From positions 1 through 24,297 of the forward strand of contig NZ_JOFS01000062.1 in NCBI RefSeq assembly GCF_000719285.1: a DNA stretch of 24,297 bases, written 5' to 3'. The translations under genes were made by a program, and so were the position numbers. Source of the stretch: Streptomyces bicolor (lineage in GTDB: Bacteria > Actinomycetota > Actinomycetes > Streptomycetales > Streptomycetaceae). Of the stretch, positions 7,631-16,056 are shown one piece after another (the stretch's first letter is position 1; every line of letters starts with the position of its first letter). Below the pieces are notes generated by a model. The model was given only the letters and a program-made list of their open reading frames with translations. It had not been told where the DNA came from and searched no databases.

Positions 7631-10600
7631 ATGGGGCGTCCGGAGACGGACCTCGATCCGGGGCGGGGTCCGGTTCAGCGGTTTGCGTTCGAGTTGCGCA
7701 AGCTGCGTCAGGAAGCGGGCGGCATCACCTACCGGCAGATGGCCCGGCAGGTGGAGGTCTCGGTCACCACCCTGTCGAGAGCTGCCAAAGGAGAGCAACT
7801 GCCCTCCCTGCCGGTCGCCTTGGCCTATGTGCGGGCGTGCGGCGGCGATGAGCAGGCCTGGGAGCGGCGCTGGCGCGAGGCGGTCACGGAGCAGGCCCGG
7901 GCGGCCGACCTCGTGGCGGACGAGAGTATTCCTTCCCCCTACCGTGGCCTGGCCCGGTTCGACGTGGGCGATGCGGAGCTCTTCTTCGGCCGCGACGAAA
8001 TGGCCGATGCGCTGGCCCGCACGGTGACGGAGCACCGCGTGTTTGCGGTCTTCGGGCCGTCCGGCAGCGGCAAGTCATCCCTGCTGCGCGCGGGGCTGAT
8101 TCCCCGCCTGCGCAGCCTCGACGGACCGCACCGGCCGGCGGCGGTGCGGATCCTCACCCCGGGCGAGCATCCACTGCGCACCCACGCCGCCGTGTGCGAC
8201 CCAGCCCCCGGCGAGGGGGATACCTGGCTGATCGTGGACCAGTTCGAGGAGATCTTCACGCTCTGCCGCGACCCAGGAGAGCGGGCCGGCTTCCTTGCCC
8301 GCCTGCTGGCCGCCGCCGAGCCCGCAAGCCGGCTGCGCGTCGTCCTCGGCGTACGCGCCGACTTCTACGGACGCTGCGCCGAGCACCGTGAGCTCGCCGA
8401 CGCGCTGCGGGAGGCCAACCTGCTGGTGGGACCGATGAGCCCGGCCGAGCTGCGCGAGGCCATCGTCAGGCCCGCCCAGGCCGCCGGACTGATCGTCGAA
8501 CGCGAGCTGACCGCCCGCCTGGTGGAGGAGACCGGCGGCGAGCCGGGCGGCCTTCCGCTGCTCTCCCACGCCCTGCGGGAGACCTGGCGGCGGCGCCGCG
8601 GCCGGGCGCTCACCATGGAGGCATACGAGGCGGCGGGCGGCGTCCACGGCGCGATCGCGCAGACCGCCGAGGAGGTCTACACTCGCCTCTCTGCCGACCA
8701 CGCGGAGCTGGCCCGGCTGATCCTGCTGCGACTGATCGCCCCCGGCGAGGGCTCCCAGGACACCCGGCGCCCGGTCGACCGCGCCGAACTGGGGTTCGCG
8801 CCCGCCGACGAGGTCACCGTGGTCCTCGACCGCCTCGCCCGGGCCCGTCTCCTCACCCTCGACGACGACACCGTCGACCTGGCCCACGAGGCCCTGATCA
8901 TCGCCTGGCCCCGCCTGTCCGGCTGGATCGACGAGGCCCGCGAACGCCTGCGCACCCACCGCCGACTGACCGATGCGGCACACGCCTGGGACGAGTTGGG
9001 GCGGGACGCGGGGGCACTGTACCGGGGAACGCGGCTGGCGATGGCGGAGGAACACCTCGGCGACGAACAGGCCCTCACCCCGCTGGAACGCGCCTTCCTC
9101 ACCGCGAGCCGCACCACGCACACCAATGAACTCCGCCGAAGGCGCGGCCTGCTCACCGGCCTGGCCACTCTCCTCGTCCTCGCCCTCATCGCGGGCATCA
9201 CCGCATGGCAGCAGTCACGGACGAGCGATCGGCGCCACCTGGAGGCGGAGGCACGCCGGATCGCCGCGGTGGCAGACAGCGTACGGTTCGCCGATCCCGT
9301 TCGGGCCATGCAACTGAGCGTCGCCGCTTGGCGGTTGGCCGAGACCACGGAGACACGGTCGGCGTTGCTGGGGGCGACGACTCAGCAGCAGGAGGACAGG
9401 TTCTCCTTCCCCGACACCGCCTCGCGGCCCATCGCGCAGCGGCTGGCCGCCGACGGGCACACCCTGCTCGCCGTGTATCCCGACAACATCCGTACCTGGG
9501 ACCTGCGTACCGGCCGCCTCACCCACACTTACCGAGGGCCCGGCGAACTGTTCCACGAGGGTGAGGGGATCGACGAGTGGACCGACACCGTGGAGTTGTC
9601 CCCGGACGGCCGCACGCTCGCGCTCGTGCAGGAGGAGGGCGTACTGCTGTGGGACATACGGGCGGAGCGGATCGCGTGGCGCCTGGACGGTGAATCGCCG
9701 TCAGAGGTGCGTTTCGGTCCCAGTGGCCGCACCCTGGTGGCGGATGACATCGGTACGTCGCACCGCCTGCGCGTCTGGGATGTGCGCAATCACCGCCTCC
9801 GCATCACAGTGGCCTTGGGATTCGAAGACGCCATGAGCACACGGGAGACGGCGGTCAGCCCGGACGACCGTCTGCTGTACGCGTGCAGCGACGACCGTCC
9901 GCCGGAGGTCTGGGACATCGCCGAGCGGCGGAGACTGGATCTGCCCCGCCTGGCCGCACTCGGCCGTGACGCCTGCCACGCCCAGGACTTCACTTTCTCG
10001 CCCGACAGCCGCTCACTGGCCATGGCGACCGATACGGGAATCCGCCGCTGGGACCTCCGCACTGGCCGCGAGATCTCCCGCCTCTCGGCGGCCTCGCCCT
10101 ACTGGCTGCGGTTCAGTCCGGACGGCAGGTTCCTCGCGGCCGTGGTCGACGGACACATCCTGATGTGGCGGCTCTCGGCTCCCGCCACCCCCGTGTACCG
10201 CCACGTCCTCGTCAACGAACAGCCCGAGGAGTTCGAGTTCGACCTGCCGACGCATACCCTGCGCTACCGCACCGAGTACAGCACGACGGTCCGTACACTG
10301 AGCCTGGGGCCCGCGGTGACCACTCGCTGGCACGACACCGACAACGACTATCCCCTGGCGCAGTTGGCCCCGGACGGGCGCACCCTCGCCTTCTTTCCAT
10401 CCTCACCCGGCGGAACGACACAGCTGCGGTTGCTGGACACCCGCAGCGGCCGGGCCTTGGCCACCCCGCCCGTGGACCCGTGCGCCGCCGACGCGCTCGA
10501 TCCGTCCGACCCGGAGGACACCGTCGACTGCTACGACATGGCGGCCTGGAGCGCGAACAGTCGCTATGTCGCGGTCGGCCGGGTCGGAGAAGACTCCTCC

Positions 10601-11419
10601 GGTGTCCGCGCGGGACGACAGCGGATCATCGTGTGGGATGCGAGGACCGGCCGCACCCACGCGACCGTCGACATCCGCCCACAGGATGAAGGCTCCTCCG
10701 ACATCTTCGGCATCGCCCTCAGCCCGGACGGCGGCATGCTCCTCGTCGCCCGTGAGCTGGCGACAACAGTGACCGAGGTGTGGGACCTGCGCGAGCACGA
10801 CCGGGCCAGGAAGGCCAGGTCCCTTACCGGCACCGGCGTTTTGAGCATGGTCGTGCGCCCCGACACGGGCAAGGTCGTCGATGCGAGCGGTGCGGTCGCC
10901 GATCCACACTCCGGCCGAGTGATCCAGCGCACGCTGACCGAGGACCAGATCGAGGCTCTGGCCTTCAGCACCGACGGCGCGTATCTCGCGGCCGCGGACA
11001 GCGGAGGGCGCGTGACCCTCTGGGACGGCGACGTACGCACCCGCCTCGGCGTGCTCGCCGGCACCTACACCGGCGCGCCGTTCCCCGAGGCCGACAGCAA
11101 CGTCACCGCACTGGCCTTCTCCCCAGACGGTCGCACCCTGGCGGTCGCCGGCCTCTCCGGCACCCTCCAGCTCTGGGACACGGCTTCCCGCAGCCTCCTG
11201 GGCTCCGCCCTCCCCGCCCCGGGCGATCCCATCCTCTCCGTGGCCTTCACCGAGGACGGCGACACGCTCTACACCACGGGCAAGAACGTACGGCTCCAGC
11301 GCTACGAGATCGCCCCCGAACGCCTCGTCCGCCAGGCCTGCACCCGGGCCGGCTCCGGCCTCTCCCCGGCGGACTGGAAGACGTACCTCCCCGACATCCC
11401 GTACCGCATGACCTGCTGA
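7631..11419 (+). CDS. HTH-nSTAND1 NTPase with transmembrane segment and WD40 propeller(s)
   Basis: A 1262-residue multidomain protein with a purine-rich ribosome site. Domains in order: an Xre-type helix-turn-helix (about residues 14-70; FAFELRKLRQEAGGITYRQM, VSVTTLSRAAKGEQ); the linker motif SPYRGLARFDVGDAELFFGR (102-121); the NTPase with Walker A GPSGSGKSS (142-150) and Walker B LIVDQFEE (200-207); a helical STAND extension to about 500; one membrane helix (about 507-526, LTGLATLLVLALIAGITAW) preceded by RRRR; and from about 590 to the end many WD40-type units (SPDGRTLA, VWDVRNH, FSPDSRSLA, LWDTASR), enough for about two propellers. This architecture is common in Streptomyces. The four arginines before the helix suggest the ATPase faces the cytosol and the propeller outside. 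STAND proteins act as ligand-triggered switches. The ligand and output are unknown. No partner effector lies immediately beside it. Confidence 0.85.
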   Translation: MGRPETDLDPGRGPVQRFAFELRKLRQEAGGITYRQMARQVEVSVTTLSRAAKGEQLPSLPVALAYVRACGGDEQAWERRWREAVTEQARAADLVADESIPSPYRGLARFDVGDAELFFGRDEMADALARTVTEHRVFAVFGPSGSGKSSLLRAGLIPRLRSLDGPHRPAAVRILTPGEHPLRTHAAVCDPAPGEGDTWLIVDQFEEIFTLCRDPGERAGFLARLLAAAEPASRLRVVLGVRADFYGRCAEHRELADALREANLLVGPMSPAELREAIVRPAQAAGLIVERELTARLVEETGGEPGGLPLLSHALRETWRRRRGRALTMEAYEAAGGVHGAIAQTAEEVYTRLSADHAELARLILLRLIAPGEGSQDTRRPVDRAELGFAPADEVTVVLDRLARARLLTLDDDTVDLAHEALIIAWPRLSGWIDEARERLRTHRRLTDAAHAWDELGRDAGALYRGTRLAMAEEHLGDEQALTPLERAFLTASRTTHTNELRRRRGLLTGLATLLVLALIAGITAWQQSRTSDRRHLEAEARRIAAVADSVRFADPVRAMQLSVAAWRLAETTETRSALLGATTQQQEDRFSFPDTASRPIAQRLAADGHTLLAVYPDNIRTWDLRTGRLTHTYRGPGELFHEGEGIDEWTDTVELSPDGRTLALVQEEGVLLWDIRAERIAWRLDGESPSEVRFGPSGRTLVADDIGTSHRLRVWDVRNHRLRITVALGFEDAMSTRETAVSPDDRLLYACSDDRPPEVWDIAERRRLDLPRLAALGRDACHAQDFTFSPDSRSLAMATDTGIRRWDLRTGREISRLSAASPYWLRFSPDGRFLAAVVDGHILMWRLSAPATPVYRHVLVNEQPEEFEFDLPTHTLRYRTEYSTTVRTLSLGPAVTTRWHDTDNDYPLAQLAPDGRTLAFFPSSPGGTTQLRLLDTRSGRALATPPVDPCAADALDPSDPEDTVDCYDMAAWSANSRYVAVGRVGEDSSGVRAGRQRIIVWDARTGRTHATVDIRPQDEGSSDIFGIALSPDGGMLLVARELATTVTEVWDLREHDRARKARSLTGTGVLSMVVRPDTGKVVDASGAVADPHSGRVIQRTLTEDQIEALAFSTDGAYLAAADSGGRVTLWDGDVRTRLGVLAGTYTGAPFPEADSNVTALAFSPDGRTLAVAGLSGTLQLWDTASRSLLGSALPAPGDPILSVAFTEDGDTLYTTGKNVRLQRYEIAPERLVRQACTRAGSGLSPADWKTYLPDIPYRMTC

Positions 11420-11607
11420 CCCGACGCCTGGCGCAGAGAGCCAATGGACAGTCCCGGGCAGCGGGCGAGGGGATCCAGCGCCGCGCGCCAGCTGATAGAC
11501 CTCGGAAGCGGAGCGCGCGTCTTCATCTGGGGGCATGGTTGAGGGCACGGGTGAGCTCTCGGCTGGCGGCCCACGCAGCCTCCAACTCCTCTACTTTTTC
11601 GCTGAGT

Positions 11608-12048
11608 TCACCCCGTTTTTTTATTCGCTAGTTCCCGCTCAAGCATGACGACCCGCCGCTGAAGCTGATCAAGGTCGGTTGAAGCCCCCATGCCCGATTC
11701 GCTCCAGGCGCTCTCACCCAGCTGCTCGGAGAGGCGCTTCTCGAGCTGGCGAACACGAGCCGCCAGACGCCTGTTCCTGGCGAGCGCGTTGGCGAGGTCG
11801 GCTTGGAGTGAGGCGCGACTGACGGCGGCCTGTCGGCTCCCGTCAACCGGCATGGTCGCCGCTGCATGGACGCGTTCGAGAAGGTCGCAGTGCCGGTAGA
11901 GGAAGGTGCGATCGACTCGGGCGACCCTGGCCAGTCCGGAGACCGTAATGTCGTCGCCGGCTCTCAGGGCTGAGTCGAGCGCCTTGATCACACGCTCGCG
12001 ACGCCGGACGGAATCGGCTCGTTTTCCGTCGATCACGGTGGATGTCAT
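11608..12048 (-). CDS. Tn554-type TnpC accessory protein (DUF6262 family), with frame break near its end
   Basis: A 146-residue protein starting at an ATG that overlaps the upstream recombinase stop (ATGA), so the pair is translationally coupled. The N-terminus (MTSTVIDGKRADSVRRRERV, SGLARVARVDRTFLYRH) is a helix-turn-helix as in the DUF6262/TnpC family. The rest is a coiled coil (ARNRRLAARVRQLEKRLSEQ). In Tn554, TnpC assists the two tyrosine recombinases TnpA and TnpB. The frame ends NKKTG at 11608, just after a run of seven A (plus-strand T7, 11616-11622). Skipping one A continues the coiled coil as RGELSEKVEELEAAWAASRE LTRALNHAPR to a stop at 11523-11525, which looks like the family's native C-terminus. 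So the gene is either mutated, slips at the run, or the base count is a sequencing error. Confidence 0.8.
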   Translation of the reverse strand: MTSTVIDGKRADSVRRRERVIKALDSALRAGDDITVSGLARVARVDRTFLYRHCDLLERVHAAATMPVDGSRQAAVSRASLQADLANALARNRRLAARVRQLEKRLSEQLGESAWSESGMGASTDLDQLQRRVVMLERELANKKTG

Positions 12049-12512
12049 GCGGGCCTCTCGAGACGGAAGTCGGGCAGGGGCTGGCCGACTCGTGGCATGC
12101 CGAGGGAGACGGTCTGCCAGGAACGGCGGATGATGCTCACGGCCTGCTGGATCTCGGCGCGGTCTTCTTCTTTGAGGCTGTCGAGATCTTCACGGACACG
12201 CTTGATCAGACGCCGGAGGCGAATGATCTCCTGGTCTGAGGGCATCGCTTCGCTCTTGGCCCAGTCGTCCGCAGTGGCGAACGCGGCGAGGCGCTCACGG
12301 TTGCGGAGTAGGTCGGCCAAGTACGCCTCGAGGTCTGGCAGGTAGGACATGGCCTGGCCGTGGTGGAGGTCGCTGCCGCCGATGACGAGACCGCGTTCGC
12401 CATCCAGCAGCTGCTCGCCGCGCGGCGCGCAGTCGCGCCGGACGACCGTACGACCCGGGATCCCGGCGAGCCTGGCGTACGGCTGCGGTTCTTCCTGAAC
12501 CTGCACGAGGAC
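12045..12512 (-). pseudogene. C-terminal remnant of a Tn554 TnpB-like tyrosine recombinase
   Basis: The minus-strand frame before tnpC is protein-like from about 12512 to its stop at 12045: PYARLAGIPGRTVVRRDCAP, GLVIGGSDLHHGQAMSYLPD, LEAYLADLLRNRERLAAF, MPRVGQPLPDFRLERP. This is the tail found on large actinobacterial integrases that partner DUF6262 proteins. The catalytic core with the Arg-His-Arg-Tyr residues should lie upstream, but upstream sequence in this frame is antisense to the secreted-protein region and is not recombinase-like. The gene has therefore lost its 5' part, and the element should not move by itself. The frame stays open to 13331 by chance. Confidence 0.65.
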
Positions 12513-12794
12513 GCCGACACGTAGCCCGCGGCGAGCACCTGGCCGTCCTCGTGGGGGCCGAATAAACGGACCCGCCCTCCGCCCCCCCGGGAGCCGTTCG
12601 CGGCGTTCGTCGATCATGTGCGCCGGGGCGTCCGCTTCCAGGGAGGACCGCGAACGGCGACATGGCCGACGGGCGGGGCCTGCCGGTCTCCTGCCCGGCC
12701 GCACCCTGAAACCTTGTAGGTACCGGTACCCGCGACTCCACCTGAAGCTGACTGCTGTAACGCACAAGGCTATTGGCCTCTGGAGGGAACGAAC
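12513..12794. other. Breakpoint and promoter region before the small secreted protein
   Basis: No gene is seen. The recombinase remnant ends near 12512. The upstream region of the next gene contains a perfect 12-bp palindrome, GGTACCGGTACC (12719-12730), 64 bases before its start, which could be an operator or a chance restriction-site doublet. Confidence 0.35.
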
Positions 12795-13271
12795 ATGACC
12801 GGCAGAACTCTGAGCCGCAGGACCGCGGCCGCCACCACCGCCGCGCTCGCCATGACGGCCGCGCTGATCGCCGGGGCGGCCGCCGCCCCGGCGAGCGCGG
12901 CGACGGCGGCCGTCACCTGCTCCGACCTGGCGATCCTGAGCGATCCACAGAATGCCTCCAGCACGGGCACGGCGAAGACGGCCACCGGCACCACAGGCAC
13001 AGCCCAGGTCCGTTACGGCACCTACGACGGTGTGCGGTACGCCTGGGCGCGGACGACCAGCTACGAGTACGACAACCTGTACATCAAGTTCGAGATCGAC
13101 ACCAACGGCGACGGCGACGCCAACTGCTCCCACTACAGGGAGGCTACGAGCCGGACGTACACCACGGGCAGGCAGACCGAGCGGGGGGACGGCGTCCGCT
13201 ACCGGGGCTGCCTGCTGTTCGACCCCGCCCACGACTGCGACGCGGCCGCCACCAAGACCGGTTGGTGGTAG
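12795..13271 (+). CDS. Small secreted protein, unknown function
   Basis: A 158-residue frame with a strong ribosome site (GGAGGGAACGAAC ATG). The N-terminus is a signal peptide: MTGRTLSRR, a hydrophobic Ala-rich core, and cleavage near APASA-A (residues 30-36). The mature part has four cysteines: TCSDL, NCSHY, GCLLF and DCDAA. That allows two disulfides, as in many small extracellular actinobacterial proteins. It also has an acidic motif, DTNGDGDANC, that could bind calcium. The protein ends TKTGWW at 13271, ten bases before homology to a broken transposase begins, so its native C-terminus may have been trimmed. No family was recognised. Standing alone between mobile-element remnants, it gives no context clue. 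Confidence 0.65.
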   Translation: MTGRTLSRRTAAATTAALAMTAALIAGAAAAPASAATAAVTCSDLAILSDPQNASSTGTAKTATGTTGTAQVRYGTYDGVRYAWARTTSYEYDNLYIKFEIDTNGDGDANCSHYREATSRTYTTGRQTERGDGVRYRGCLLFDPAHDCDAAATKTGWW

Positions 13272-13281
13272 GAGCCGGCGA

Positions 13282-14196
13282 CTGATCACCGCGGGGCAGT
13301 GGCAGGCGGGTGACCCGGACATCCTCATCATCGCGGACGCCGCCTACGACGCACCCCGCCTGGCCTTCCTGCTGGGTGACCTGCCCGTGCAGGTGCTGGC
13401 CCGGATGCGCTCCGACCGCGTCCTGCGCAGGGCCGTCCCGCCCCGGCAGCCGCACACCATGGGCCGACCGCCCCGGCACGGCGGCGAGTTCGTCTTCGGC
13501 CACCCCGACACCTGGGGCACGCCGGACACCGAAACCGTCACCGACACGCGCCTCTACGGCACCGCCACCGCACGCTCCTGGAACCGGCTCCTCCCCAAGC
13601 TGACCCACCGCTCTTCCTGGGCGGCAGCCGACGGCACCCTCCCCATTGTCGAGGGGACGGTGATTCGCCTGGACATCGACCACCTGCCCAGCGGAGCAAC
13701 CCCCAAGCCGGTCTGGCTGTGGTGGTCAGGCACCGATGCCACCCCGGCAGACGCCGACCGTCTGTGGCAGGCATACCTGCGGCGCTTCGACATCGAGCAC
13801 ACGTTCCGCCTGTTCAAGCAGACCCTGGGCTGGACCTGCCCGAAGATCCGCACCCCTGAGGCAGCGGACCGCTGGACATGGCTCATCCTCGCCGCCTACA
13901 CCCAACTTCGTCTCGCCCGCCCGCTCGCAGCCGACCGGCGTCGCCCCTGGGAGAAACCAAGCTCCCCAGACAGGCTCACCCCTGCCCGCGTCCGCCGAGA
14001 CTTCCGGCACATCCGCCCACAGGCCGGCTGCCCGGCCAGAGCACCGAAATCCACCCGGCCTGGCCCCGGGCGACCACCGGGCCGCAAGAACACCCGGCCC
14101 ACACCACGCCACGACGTGCACACACCCCACAGAACGCAGCCAGCCAACCGGCAGACGAAGAAGTCAACGACCCCCCGGCCCCGCCGCATAGGTTAA
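13282..14196 (+). pseudogene. IS4/IS701-like transposase, 5' truncated
   Basis: From about 13282 the frame reads LITAGQWQAGDPDILIIADA, AYDAPRLAFLLGDLPVQVLA, then a C-terminal half ending at a TAG at 14194-14196. It matches the second half of a DDE transposase in the IS4/IS701 superfamily. Asp is present in IIADAAYD, and the third acidic residue lies in RRFDIEHTFRLFKQTLGW (Y-R-E-like segment). About the first third, including the first catalytic Asp and any start, is missing. The open frame upstream (to 12952) is antisense or out of frame to the secreted protein. The long Pro/Arg/Thr-rich tail is typical of these proteins. The element end probably lies at GGTTAAAGATCAAGCTA just after the stop. 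Confidence 0.75.
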
Positions 14197-14252
14197 AGAT
14201 CAAGCTAGGCCGTGTCGCGGAAGTGGATCTTGGTCGTGAATGATCACCCTCT

Positions 14253-15125
14253 GTGGGACGTGGTGATCTGACGAATAGCCAGTGGGCTCGGCTGGAGCCG
14301 TTGTTGCCACAGGGCATCAAGCCGGGCCGTCCGTCGGTGTGGACGCGGCGGCAGCTGATAGACGGCATACGGTGGCGGACCCGGACAGGTGCTCCCTGGC
14401 GGGATGTGCCGGAACGCTACGGGCCCTGGGACAGGGTCTATGACCTGTTCCGCCGCTGGCAGCGGGATGGCACCTGGGCCAGAATCGTCACCCACCTCCA
14501 GGCCGAGGCGGATGCGAAGGGCCTGATCACCTGGGACGTGAACGTCGACTCCACCGTCTGCCGGGCCCACCAGCACGCGGCCGGGGCGACGAAAGGGGGA
14601 TCTGCAAAAGGAGCCGCCCGGCGGCTTGCCGTCGAGCCGGCCGACCACGGCCTCGGACGCTCCCGGGGCGGGCTGACGACCAAGATGCACCTTGCCGTCG
14701 AGCAGAGGCAGAAGCCTCTGTCAGTGCTGATCACGGCCGGTCAACGAGGCGACTCTCCGCAGTTCGAATCGGTCCTGGACGCGATCCGGGTGCCGCGGAT
14801 CGGTTCTGGTCGGCCCCGTAGGCGACCGAACCGTGTGCGGGCCGACAAGGCGTACGACTCCCGCCGCAACCGGGCCTACCTGCGAAGACGCGGTATCAAG
14901 GCGACCATTCCGGTCCCAGCGGACCGAGTTCGCAACCGTCAGAAACACGGCTCCCGAGGCGGTCGGCCGCCAAAGTTCGACAAGACCGACTACCGCGAGC
15001 GCCACGCGGTCGAGTGCGGGATCAACCGCCTCAAGCGTCACCGGGCCGTGGCCACGAGATACGACAAGCTTGCCGTTCGATACGAGGCGACCGCGTTGGT
15101 GGCAGTCCTCAACGAGTGGCTGTGA
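14253..15125 (+). mobile_element. IS5-family (IS427-like) transposase, apparently intact
   Basis: A 290-residue DDE transposase in one frame beginning GTG ([20 protein letters not shown]). The N-terminal helix-turn-helix part has [20 protein letters not shown] and [18 protein letters not shown]. Catalytic residues are visible: VNVDSTV (Asp99), VRADKAYDS (Asp198) and [14 protein letters not shown] (Glu254), with the usual spacing for IS5. Many relatives make this protein by -1 frameshifting from two frames, but here it is a single frame. The left end probably starts at GGCCGTGTCGCGGAAG (about 14209). I could not find a matching right-end inverted repeat in the 22 bases between the stop and the next gene, so the element may be truncated on the right even though the gene is whole. 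Confidence 0.85.
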
Positions 15126-15147
15126 CCAGTGGGTTCTGCCGTCGACC

Positions 15148-15597
15148 TCAGTCTGTCGGTGTCGGCACGGCGCAGGCGTCGGCAATAGCCCGCGTGTCCC
15201 AGTAGAACGGACGGACCTCAGTGATCCGCCCGTCCTTGACCGTGATCGCTTGCAGAATGGGGAAGCTGAGTTCACGGCCGGTCGCGCGAGCGCGAGCACG
15301 GACCTGTGTGAGCACGACCGCAGTTTCACCGGTGGCCAGGAACTCCTGTTCCACCATCTCGAACCACTCCCACACCTCTCCCATCATGAGGAAGAACTGC
15401 GTCATGCCGTTGTGCCCATGCCACGTGCCTCCGTAGGGCAGGGCATCTGCTTGATGCAGCTCGACATCCGGCGCAAAGAAGGGGGCGAGGAGGTCGAACG
15501 AAGCCTCGCCAGGGCCTCCCGCCGCCAGGTACTCCGCCTCAGCCGCATACATGCCGGTGAGAACTGTTGCTGACTCCGTAGTGGATGACATCGTCAT
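15148..15597 (-). CDS. SnoaL-like/NTF2-fold protein
   Basis: A 149-residue protein starting at ATG 15597 (MTMSSTTESATVLTGMYAAE). In-frame codons upstream to 15639 lack a better start. It has the NTF2-like cone-fold pattern: an N-terminal helix with EAEYLA, then FDLLAPFFAPDVELHQADAL, PYGGTWHGHNGMTQFFLM, and strands EFLATGETAVVLTQVRARAR, ITVKDGRITEVRPFYWDTRA. SnoaL-like proteins include polyketide cyclases, isomerases and many of unknown role. The DGRITEVRPFYWD end is the family signature. Catalytic activity cannot be predicted. It sits between two insertion sequences with no operon partner, so it is probably a stranded chromosomal or island gene. Confidence 0.75.
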   Translation of the reverse strand: MTMSSTTESATVLTGMYAAEAEYLAAGGPGEASFDLLAPFFAPDVELHQADALPYGGTWHGHNGMTQFFLMMGEVWEWFEMVEQEFLATGETAVVLTQVRARARATGRELSFPILQAITVKDGRITEVRPFYWDTRAIADACAVPTPTD

Positions 15598-15639
15598 GCC
15601 GCCAGCATGAGGACCACAGCAGGACCTTGCTGGCGGCAA

Positions 15640-15988
15640 TCAGACATCGTTGTGCTGCACGGTCGGCACTTCCGCAACACGCCTTTGCCCAGTGGAGCCG
15701 CTGCCGCATCAGCTGCTGGCCGCGCTGGCACACCACCCTGATTGCTTCACGGCGTCGACCGGGACGATCTGTCTTTCGACCGCGAGGACGAGGACGAAAA
15801 GCTGCAAGACGTCCCCGAAGCCGGCGGCGATCAGCAGCCGCATCCGTTCGGTGTGCACCGCGATCTGGTGGCCAACTACGTGCGGACCGCCGCGGCCCGC
15901 GCGGTCAGGTCGACGAGAGTGCGCGCGGCAACCACGAGCCGGTGAGCGTCGGGGCCAGATGAGGATGCCCGCGAGGCGGAGTGCGGCC
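15640..15988. other. Gap between the SnoaL-like gene and the IS3 element
   Basis: No gene can be supported. A plus-strand frame at 15742-15945 is acidic (DRDDLSFDREDEDEKLQDVP) but lacks a ribosome site and any recognisable homology, and may be a remnant. Confidence 0.35.
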
Positions 15989-16013
15989 TGAACCGCTCCG
16001 GGATCGGTGGAGG
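15989..16013. repeat. IS3 terminal inverted repeat, left (IRR)
   Basis: A 25-bp sequence starting TGAACCGCTCCGGG, identical to the reverse complement of 17230-17254. Beyond base 25 the two ends diverge. Confidence 0.85.
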
Positions 16014-16056
16014 CCTCCGGCCCGCCCCGAGTTGCGTGGAGTCGGGATAGCTGATT

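Noticed and set aside
8075..9121. Minus-strand open frame of 348 codons
   Set aside because: Antisense to the ATPase domain of the nSTAND1 gene. No ribosome site or motif.
10403..11548. Long minus-strand open frame
   Set aside because: Antisense to the WD40 part of the nSTAND1 gene, with Gly/Ala/Val/Arg-rich composition and no recognisable domain.
12513..13331. Upstream extension of the recombinase frame as one 428-residue protein
   Set aside because: The extension is antisense to the signal-peptide protein and consists of Gly/Ala/Val/Arg shadow sequence. Only the last about 155 residues look like a recombinase.
15126..15147. Right terminal repeat of the IS5 element
   Set aside because: The bases after the stop show only scattered matches to the left end GGCCGTGTCGCGGAAG, so no repeat is claimed.
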